A DNA stretch of 27,912 nt from JBDKTK01 sp039680225 (GTDB taxonomy: Bacteria > Desulfobacterota > Syntrophia > Syntrophales > UBA4778), in the NCBI GenBank assembly GCA_039680225.1, contig JBDKTK010000127.1, positions 1 to 27,912 of the forward strand, written 5' to 3'. Positions 22,255 to 27,912 of the stretch are shown here, piece after piece (positions within the stretch are counted from its first letter, which is position 1; every line of letters starts with the position of its first letter). A program made the position numbers and the translations under genes. The notes beneath the pieces are model-generated. The model had not been told where the DNA came from and searched no databases. It saw only the letters and a program-made list of their open reading frames with translations.

Positions 22255-23045
22255 TTTGCGCTCCTCAGCTTCCGCGCATTTGTCCCGTCAACGTTTATGG
22301 CGCCCGCCGGTCCCGGGCCGGATTTTTCGGCCGCCAGCAGGTGCAGGGCCTGCCTGTACCCGTTGAATGTCCCGACGTCCACGTAAGATTTGCCGGCGCG
22401 CACGGCGCGGGCTTTCCCTCCCTCAGCGAGCCAGGCATTGACGAGGGTCCCGAGGTATTCATCGGCGCGGCCCCTGCTCAGCCACAAACGGTGCAGGTTG
22501 TAGAGGACCGCCCCCGGGAATTTGAAGGCACCCCAGATCCAGGACGATTTCGCCCGGGGGTCCTTGACCTGGATCTCGAGCACGCTGTCATTTCCATCCG
22601 TTACGACTGCGTCGAAGAGCCCGGGGTTGTCCACCGGAAATACCAGGAAGGAGAAGGAGCCGGCGGGCAGGGCGCTGAGGGCGTCGGCGGGGAACCAGAT
22701 CGTGTCGGGCAGCCCCACGGCCGCCTCTTCATCGGGGTGGACCAGGGGCAGGGCCTGGAAGACCGCGTCGCACAGCCCGCAGGCGCGGGGCTGCACGGCA
22801 TAGCAGATGGGGACCCCGGCGATCGAGCCGCCGTAATATTCCATGATGTCGGATTTGCCGGCCGATATCACGAAGCAGATCTTGGTAACACCGCCGAGGA
22901 CCATCCTTTCCACCAGGTATTCGCTCACGGCCTTGGGCCTTTCGATCTCCCCGTCCATGCGGCTCCCGACGGGCAGGAGTTCCTTGGAAAAGGCCAGCGG
23001 CTGGATGCGGCTGCCTGCGCCTGCCGCCGGGATGATGCCCCACAT
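22251..23045 (-). CDS. Sugar-1-phosphate nucleotidylyltransferase
   Basis: A 264-residue NTP-transferase that should activate a sugar-1-phosphate to a nucleotide sugar in the cytoplasm. The signature is at the start: IIPAAGAGSRIQPLAFSKEL (4-23), with G-x-G-x-R and the lysine K21. VERMVLGGVTKICFVIS and YYGGSIAGVPICYAVQP follow as in RmlA/GalU-type enzymes. SYVDVGTFNGYRQAL near the C-terminus matches the metal-binding DVGT region. Most similar in form to RmlA-type thymidylyltransferases, but the sugar and nucleotide cannot be named. The start ATG has GGGGAGGTG nine bases upstream, overlapping the end of the glycosyltransferase gene; four bases separate the two. Confidence 0.9.
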   Translation of the reverse strand: MWGIIPAAGAGSRIQPLAFSKELLPVGSRMDGEIERPKAVSEYLVERMVLGGVTKICFVISAGKSDIMEYYGGSIAGVPICYAVQPRACGLCDAVFQALPLVHPDEEAAVGLPDTIWFPADALSALPAGSFSFLVFPVDNPGLFDAVVTDGNDSVLEIQVKDPRAKSSWIWGAFKFPGAVLYNLHRLWLSRGRADEYLGTLVNAWLAEGGKARAVRAGKSYVDVGTFNGYRQALHLLAAEKSGPGPAGAINVDGTNARKLRSAK

Positions 23046-23049
23046 GAGT

Positions 23050-24114
23050 TCACACCTCCCCGTTTATCAAGGCTTCGAACTGAACGGCACGGCGCTCCGC
23101 CGTGTGCTCCCGCATTACTCTCTCCCTGGCGGCCCGGCTGATTGCGGCGAGCTCCGCCTGGCTCATTTCGATTGCGGCTGTCGCATCTTCGGTGCCGGCG
23201 GCCAGGATGATTTCTCTGGCGGGCTCAAAGAAATGGTCGAGGCCTTCCCAGTTATCGCTGATTACCGGCGTTCCGCAGGCGGCCGCCTCGAAGAGCCTTC
23301 CCGACGGGCAGTACCCCATCCGCGCCATGGCGCCCCGCGTGACGTTCAATGTCAGGCGCGAGGCGCAATAGAACCGCGAGTGGCCGGGAGGGGCGATGTG
23401 CGGGATGTAAAAAATGTTCCGGGTCCAGGGGAAATCCGGGGGATAAAGGGAACCGCCGATCAGGAACGTTTTCCCCGGCAACTTGCGCGCGGTCCGGACG
23501 AAGAGGCTCTCCAGCGCGGCCTGCCGGTCCGCGGCATAGGTGCCGAGATAGGAAAAATCAACGCGGCACATTTCCGGGACCTCTACAGGCCGGTGCACCT
23601 CCGGGTCGACGCTGCCGTAAAGGGGCGCCGCCTTTTTCGCGCCGAGCCTGTTGCGCATCTCGACCAGGGCCTCACCCCCGGTAAAGCTCAGGACCAGGTC
23701 GAAACCGGCAAACCCGCTGCTGCCGATGTAGGGGACGCGTTCTCCGCGGGCGAGCGCTTCGAGGGTCACGGGCGTGTCGAGGTCGTAAAAGACCCGCAGG
23801 CCTTTGGAGTATGCCAAGACGTGTTCGGAAGCGGCGATGCCGTCCGGGCAATAGGACGTCACCATGGAGACATCGGCCTTTTGCACATCGGCCAAAGATT
23901 CTTTCTTCGCCTCGTCCCATTCCCTGTACAGGCGCAGCCTGATCCCCGGCGGGTCCGCCATGTCGCGGTTCTTCGCATAATACGGCACGTCCTTTTCATA
24001 GAAGACGATCTCGTGGCCGCGCCTGGCCAGGGAGGAACACAGCCCCCGCCAAATGGTGGCATGGCCGTTCCCCCAGGAAGAGCTGATCGTGAGTCCGAAA
24101 ATGACTATTCTCAA
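23050..24114 (-). CDS. CgeB-like glycosyltransferase, copy 1
   Basis: A 354-residue GT-B-type protein of the CgeB/DUF3880-like group. The N-terminus IVIFGLTISSSWGNGHAT and the C-terminal RLFEAAACGTPVISDNWEGL are shared with the next two genes upstream. VTRGAMARMGYCPSGRLFEAA corresponds to the nucleotide-sugar-binding helix. It starts at TTG (24114), with GAGG five to six bases upstream; no ATG fits the conserved start. It is one of four tandem relatives, probably each adding one sugar of an oligosaccharide on a carrier. An inverted AT-rich repeat separates it from copy 2. Confidence 0.88.
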   Translation of the reverse strand: MRIVIFGLTISSSWGNGHATIWRGLCSSLARRGHEIVFYEKDVPYYAKNRDMADPPGIRLRLYREWDEAKKESLADVQKADVSMVTSYCPDGIAASEHVLAYSKGLRVFYDLDTPVTLEALARGERVPYIGSSGFAGFDLVLSFTGGEALVEMRNRLGAKKAAPLYGSVDPEVHRPVEVPEMCRVDFSYLGTYAADRQAALESLFVRTARKLPGKTFLIGGSLYPPDFPWTRNIFYIPHIAPPGHSRFYCASRLTLNVTRGAMARMGYCPSGRLFEAAACGTPVISDNWEGLDHFFEPAREIILAAGTEDATAAIEMSQAELAAISRAARERVMREHTAERRAVQFEALINGEV

Positions 24115-24129
24115 AAGCGCCTCGATTAA

Positions 24130-24199
24130 TTTCAGATTTCAGATTTGAGATTTAAAATTAAGGTTTTTTCGTTTGAAATCTCAAATCTGAAATCTCAAA
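24130..24199. repeat. AT-rich dispersed repeat, copy 2, as a 24-bp inverted repeat
   Basis: Two arms of 24 bases (24130-24153 and 24176-24199) are inverted complements with one mismatch, separated by a 22-base loop (AAAATTAAGG then TTTTTTCG). The left arm holds the same 18-mer as 14381-14398. The right arm encodes the last residues (RDLRFQI) and TGA of CgeB-like copy 2. In the mRNA it would form a long A-U-rich hairpin between the two glycosyltransferase cistrons. No T-tract follows on the minus strand, so transcription termination is not predicted; mRNA processing or stabilisation is possible. Confidence 0.75.
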
Positions 24200-25254
24200 T
24201 CCCTGATGTAGCCTTCCAGCTCCCTTGCCCGGTGGGCCGCCGTATGTCCCGCCAGCGCCTTCATCCTCGCCCTTTCCCCAATCGCCAGGCGCTCCGCTTC
24301 CGGCAGGTCGCGGATGAATTCCAGGGTCTGCGCGGCCGAGCGGGAAATCAGCACCTCCGCGCCGGTCGCGAAGAAATCCTCGATCCCCTCCCAGTAATCG
24401 CTGATAATGGGCACTCCGCAGCCGGCCGCCTCGAAGAGCCTCACGCTCGGCGAGTAGCCGGCCCGAACCATGTCGGCCCGGGTGATGTTGAGCGTGAACT
24501 TCTGCGCCAGGTAGAAGTCGCGGTGCTTGAGCGGGTTCACGTGGTCGACCCTGCTGACGTTCGCGGGCCACTGCAGCTCGGCCGGGTAAAGGGGGCCGGC
24601 CACCGTGAAGCGCCCCGCGGGCCACCGGCGGGCAGGCTCCAGCATCAGCGATTCCAGGGCGGGCTGCCTGTCCCTGCTGTAAGTCCCCATGTACCCCAAG
24701 TCCCAGTTCGGCTCTTTCACGCCGGGGCGGTAGAGCTCGGGATCGAATGAGCAGTAGAAAGCGCGCGGCATGTTGGCGCCGTAATCCCTCGCGAGCTTCT
24801 CCAGAATCGGCCCTCCGGTGAACGAGAGGTATAGGCCGTATTGCGATATCATCTCCTTCGCGATGTACTGGCCGTTTCCCCGGGCAAGCCGGGCCAGCGT
24901 GACCGGCGTGTCGATATCGTAAAAACCCGTGGCGCCCCCGGCGGTTTCAAGCACCCAGCGGCCCACGGCGATCCCGTCCGGCACGTAAGAGCCGACCATG
25001 ACGAAATCGGCGTCCCGGACGTCCTGCTCAAAGCGGTCCCTGAGGTCCCCGAGATCGGAATAAAGGGCAGTCGTGCCGAAGGCAAATGGGGCGTCCCGGT
25101 TGGCCGCGTACCAGGGGACGTCCCGCTCCAGGAAAAGGACGTCGTGCCCGAGCCCGGCGAGCTCGCGCACCAGGCCCCTGTATGTCGTCGCGTGCCCGTT
25201 CCCCCACGATGACGTAATTGAAAGTCCGAGAATGACAATCTTGAGCTTTTCCAA
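24181..25254 (-). CDS. CgeB-like glycosyltransferase, copy 2
   Basis: A 357-residue paralogue of copy 1. It shares the N-terminal LGLSITSSWGNGHATTYRGL, the RDVPWYAANRD element, FYDIDTPVTL, LSFTGG, DRQPALESLM and RLFEAAGCGVPIISDYWEG. It starts at TTG (25254), with GGAGG eight bases upstream. The last residues RDLRFQI come from the AT-rich repeat, so the original C-terminus has probably been altered. No signal peptide; cytoplasmic or peripheral to the membrane. Closest to copy 1, suggesting a recent local duplication. Confidence 0.88.
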   Translation of the reverse strand: MEKLKIVILGLSITSSWGNGHATTYRGLVRELAGLGHDVLFLERDVPWYAANRDAPFAFGTTALYSDLGDLRDRFEQDVRDADFVMVGSYVPDGIAVGRWVLETAGGATGFYDIDTPVTLARLARGNGQYIAKEMISQYGLYLSFTGGPILEKLARDYGANMPRAFYCSFDPELYRPGVKEPNWDLGYMGTYSRDRQPALESLMLEPARRWPAGRFTVAGPLYPAELQWPANVSRVDHVNPLKHRDFYLAQKFTLNITRADMVRAGYSPSVRLFEAAGCGVPIISDYWEGIEDFFATGAEVLISRSAAQTLEFIRDLPEAERLAIGERARMKALAGHTAAHRARELEGYIRDLRFQI

Positions 25255-25277
25255 ACGGGTCCCTCCGATCCGGATTT

Positions 25278-26348
25278 TTAAATGCCGAGGACGTTCTCCA
25301 GCTGCCGGGCCCGGTGCGCGTAGGTATGCCTGGACAGCACGGCGTTGCGCCCGGCGCTGCCGATGGCCCGCGCCTTTTCGGGGTCGAGATCCGTGAGGTA
25401 GCCGGCGACCTCGGGCCCGCTGCGCGCGACGAGGACCTCGCGGCCCGGCTCCAGAAAGAGGTCGATCCCCTCCCAGTCATCCGTGACGATGCACGAGCCG
25501 GCCCCGGCCGCCTCGAAGATGCGCGTCGGCGGCGAGAAGCCGTAATTCGCCATGCTCTGCCGGTTGACGTTGAGGACGATGCGGACGGAGCAGTTGAATT
25601 GATTATGGTCGTTAGTCGGCACGTGCCCGATCCATTTCACGTTGCCCGGCATCGGCTTGCCCTCCCAGCCGTTACCCCCCATTATGAAGCTGTGCTGCGG
25701 GGCGGCTGCGGCGGCCTTCAGGAAGAATTCCTCGACGCGCGCTTCCCTGTCCGGGAGCCGGTTGCCCAGGAACCCGAGGTCCGCCCGGAAGCGGGGCCCG
25801 GGCTCGACCGGGTGATGGGTCTCGGGGTCGAGGGCGTTGTAGATCGGGATGCACGAGCGGGCCCCGAGCTTTATATAAGCGTCCACTACGGGGTCGCCGC
25901 CCCCGTAAGTGAGGACCATGTCGTACCGCGGGATGAGCGCGCGGAACGGGTCGCGCGGGTCCGATTGCGCGCGGTCCAGCGTGGCCGGAGCGTCCACGTC
26001 CCAGAAAATTACGGTCTTGCCCGGTTTGCGCAGCGCGAGGACGGCCTCTTCCAGGTACTCGTCGTTGACTCCCACGCCGCTCGCCTTCACGATGAGATCG
26101 GCGGCCCCCGCTTTCTCCAGGGATTCGTCAACGCCTTCCTCGTCGGGCCGGTACACGCAGACGCGGGCCCATTCGGGGTCCGCCATGTCCCGGTGCTGCT
26201 GCCGCCCGTAAGCGTCCGGTTCGTAAAAGGTGATTTCGTGCCCGCGTCCGTGCAGTTCCCGGATGATGCCCCGGTAGTAGGTTGCGGCCCCATTCCAGTA
26301 GGAGGAAACGAGACTTGAACCGAAGAACGCGATTTTCAGGCCCGGCAT
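25278..26348 (-). CDS. CgeB-like glycosyltransferase, copy 3
   Basis: A 356-residue relative of copies 1 and 2, more diverged. The start KIAFFGSSLVSSYWNGAATYYRG keeps the WNG-A-T core (W18). VIFWDVDAPATL, LTYGGGDPVVDAY and NALDPETHHPVEPG follow the same order, and RIFEAAGAGSCIVTDDWEGI is the C-terminal donor-binding segment. The ATG at 26348 has GGAGGTG seven to eight bases upstream. The gene start overlaps the end of the fourth glycosyltransferase by 13 bases. It should add a different sugar or linkage from copies 1 and 2. Confidence 0.88.
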   Translation of the reverse strand: MPGLKIAFFGSSLVSSYWNGAATYYRGIIRELHGRGHEITFYEPDAYGRQQHRDMADPEWARVCVYRPDEEGVDESLEKAGAADLIVKASGVGVNDEYLEEAVLALRKPGKTVIFWDVDAPATLDRAQSDPRDPFRALIPRYDMVLTYGGGDPVVDAYIKLGARSCIPIYNALDPETHHPVEPGPRFRADLGFLGNRLPDREARVEEFFLKAAAAAPQHSFIMGGNGWEGKPMPGNVKWIGHVPTNDHNQFNCSVRIVLNVNRQSMANYGFSPPTRIFEAAGAGSCIVTDDWEGIDLFLEPGREVLVARSGPEVAGYLTDLDPEKARAIGSAGRNAVLSRHTYAHRARQLENVLGI

Positions 26349-27475
26349 GATTTCACCTCCGGAAGTTTATTGCCGGCCGCGTCAACATTGAGCCCCAGCC
26401 CCCTGCAGATCTCCAGGAGTTCCCGGGCGCGGCGGGCGCAGGTGTGCCGCTCCCGGATGGTGCGCAGCCCGTGCGACGACAGACTTGCAGCAAGGCCCGG
26501 GTTGCTGATTATTTCCCTCATGTGCCGGGCCATCTGCCGGCCGTCGGCAGCCGTGAGGAAATCTTTACCCGGCTTGAACAATCCCTCGCAGTCGTCCCAA
26601 GGCGAGCAGACCAGCGGTATCCCGCAGGCCAGGGCCTCGAAGACGCGAATGGTCGGGATCCCCGGCAGCGCCGTCGTGTAGGGCCGGCGCGGTATATGGA
26701 CGGTGAGCAGGTGCGAGGAAAATATCCGCGGCACCCGGAAATTCGGGACCCAGCCCGAGCAGGTAATTGAATTTTCCCTCAGCATGCGCCGGGCGCTCTC
26801 GGGATAGCGCACCCCGTAAACGCTGCATCTGAGCCGCAGCTCCGCAACGGGGCCGATCAGGAACTCGCTGATCTCCCGCGTCCGCTCCTCGTCCCCCCAG
26901 TTGCCCACCCAGACAACGTCCCCTTCGCGGGAGCGCCACGGTACGGGTTTGAAGACCCTCGTGTCCGCCGCCTCATGCCAGGTCCAGACGCGCCGGGCGA
27001 GCGAGCGCTCAGCATAGATGTTGCGCAGCGTCTCGCCGAAGGCCAGGACGCCGTCATAGTTTTTCAGGTCGTAAGCCGCCATTGCGCCGGGGTCGGTGAC
27101 CGAGCGGTGGTGCGTGTCATGGAACAGCAGGCGCATGCCGCGGTTGCGCGACCGTATCTCCCCGATGCGCTTTACGAGCGTATGCGTGTTCCATTCATGG
27201 ACGAGGACGAGATCGGCGCCCTCGACGACCTTTTCCAGGTCGGTATCGCCGTCGTAAACAACGGCCCGCAGGTGGGGGTAGGCGCGGCGGAACTCTCTGA
27301 GCGGGGCTTCGCCGCAATTGCGGACAAGGTTCTGCCGGCTCCAGGCGGTCGCGCTTTCCAAGACGCTCACATCATGGCCCGCAGCCATGAGCTCGGTCGC
27401 AATCCCGCGCAGGAAGTGGGCATTGCCGTGGTTCCAGTCGGACAGGACGGAGTGGTAGAACATGAATATTTTCAT
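26336..27475 (-). CDS. CgeB-like glycosyltransferase, copy 4 (most diverged)
   Basis: A 379-residue GT-B protein. The N-terminus is KIFMFYHSVLSDWNHGNAHF, recalling the W-NGHAT start of the other copies. VLVHEWNTHTLVK and LFHDTHHRSVT lie in the N-domain, VVWVGNWGDEERTREI opens the donor domain, and RVFEALACGIPLVCSPWDDCEGLF is the C-terminal binding loop. The ATG at 27475 overlaps the stop of the upstream glycosyltransferase as ATGA. The frame stays open to 27751, but that part is a shadow of the upstream gene. It may use the same type of donor as the next three genes. Confidence 0.88.
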   Translation of the reverse strand: MKIFMFYHSVLSDWNHGNAHFLRGIATELMAAGHDVSVLESATAWSRQNLVRNCGEAPLREFRRAYPHLRAVVYDGDTDLEKVVEGADLVLVHEWNTHTLVKRIGEIRSRNRGMRLLFHDTHHRSVTDPGAMAAYDLKNYDGVLAFGETLRNIYAERSLARRVWTWHEAADTRVFKPVPWRSREGDVVWVGNWGDEERTREISEFLIGPVAELRLRCSVYGVRYPESARRMLRENSITCSGWVPNFRVPRIFSSHLLTVHIPRRPYTTALPGIPTIRVFEALACGIPLVCSPWDDCEGLFKPGKDFLTAADGRQMARHMREIISNPGLAASLSSHGLRTIRERHTCARRARELLEICRGLGLNVDAAGNKLPEVKSCRA

Positions 27476-27912
27476 AACGTCCTCCCGGCGCCCCCGGCAT
27501 TCAAATCGTCCCGCCCTGCCTGTTCCGCATTCGCGGGGAAAGAAAACTCTTCCGGCAGGCCAGGGGCCAGCATGGCCCTGTAAAGGGCCAGGTAGGCGGC
27601 CGCGGTCTTCTCTATCGGGTAATCGAGCGCCCTTTCGCGCGCGCGGCGGGAGAACTCGCCGCGCAGGCCCCGGTCGGAGGTAAAATATTTGATCGTCTCC
27701 CTGAGCTCTTCCGGATCGTTGGGGTCGACGAACAGGGCAGCGTTTCCCCATATCTCCCGCAGGCTCGGGATGTCGCCGAGGACGAGCGCGCAGCCGGCGA
27801 GGCCCGCCTCGAGCGCCGTAAGCCCGAACGGCTCGTATTTTGCCGGCAGCACATATATTGACGCGCGCGAATACCAGGCGCTCAGGGCCCGCCTCGACAT
27901 GCGCCCCAGGTA
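27472..27912 (-). CDS. GT4-type glycosyltransferase, C-terminal part (runs off the window)
   Basis: The last 146 codons of a glycosyltransferase whose start lies beyond the window end. The frame is open to the edge, beginning YLGRMSRRALSAWYSRASIY. YVLPAKYEPFGLTALEAGLA carries the E-x7-E motif of GT4 enzymes, and GDIPSLREIWGNAALFVDPNDPEEL-type turns follow. The C-terminal 25 residues are low-complexity and variable. It is upstream in the same operon as the four CgeB-like genes, coupled by ATGA. Confidence 0.92.
   Translation of the reverse strand, partial: YLGRMSRRALSAWYSRASIYVLPAKYEPFGLTALEAGLAGCALVLGDIPSLREIWGNAALFVDPNDPEELRETIKYFTSDRGLRGEFSRRARERALDYPIEKTAAAYLALYRAMLAPGLPEEFSFPANAEQAGRDDLNAGGAGRTL

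Noticed and set aside
26336..27751. Extended N-terminus of the fourth glycosyltransferase gene to 27751
   Set aside because: The extra 92 residues overlap the upstream glycosyltransferase in another frame, while ATG 27475 gives the conserved family start and an ATGA overlap.

Overview
All convincing genes in this window, about two dozen, lie on the minus strand. It is a large locus for cell-surface polysaccharide and glycoconjugate synthesis. The DNA is GC-rich. A Wza-type outer-membrane lipoprotein and a Wzz-type inner-membrane protein point to a Gram-negative bacterium. The EPS gene set (ExeA-like ATPase with LysM, chain-length protein, sugar transferase, FemAB, deacetylase) resembles loci common in Desulfobacterota/deltaproteobacteria and relatives. 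The taxon cannot be fixed from the sequence alone. No rRNA, tRNA, CRISPR array or transposase gene was seen.

Region A (13612 down to 109) is an EPS/O-antigen-type operon. Read in transcription order it encodes: Wza-like export lipoprotein, Wzz/GNVR chain-length protein, ExeA-like AAA ATPase with LysM, CpsD-like ATPase (Walker A lysine replaced by alanine), polyprenyl-phosphate sugar transferase with a degenerate GGDEF-like N-terminus, Gfo/Idh/MocA oxidoreductase, DegT/DnrJ/EryC1 aminotransferase, FemAB-like GNAT protein, polysaccharide deacetylase, a 5'-truncated FemAB remnant, DUF354 glycosyltransferase-like protein, an alpha/alpha-toroid-like protein, and a WecB-family UDP-sugar 2-epimerase. 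The operon resembles exosortase-associated (XrtA/EpsH) EPS loci, but no exosortase, flippase or polymerase is in the window.

Region B (14251 to 13943) is a single small conserved protein of unknown function, flanked by non-coding DNA. The 330-bp gap 13613-13942 presumably carries the start signals of region A. I found no convincing promoter there, only a 17-bp-period direct repeat.

Region C (27912 down to 14419) is a second, tightly packed operon. It encodes a truncated GT4 glycosyltransferase, four tandem related CgeB-like glycosyltransferases, a sugar nucleotidylyltransferase, a CmoB-like methyltransferase, a clan GH-A TIM-barrel hydrolase that appears circularly permuted, a PIG-L deacetylase, a GT4 glycosyltransferase, a FemAB/CelD-like GNAT protein, a CobC-like histidine phosphatase, a class I methyltransferase, and a 593-residue fusion of a phosphoribosyltransferase-like and an aminoglycoside-phosphotransferase-like domain. 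The last three are translationally linked and are the best candidate for an undescribed chemistry. My hypothesis is that they make or attach a ribosyl or nucleoside-like group inside a glycan pathway.

Genes are densely coupled by ATGA/TTGA overlaps, and several start at TTG. Two kinds of dispersed AT-rich or REP-like repeats sit at gene 3' ends, and in at least two cases they supply the last codons and the stop.
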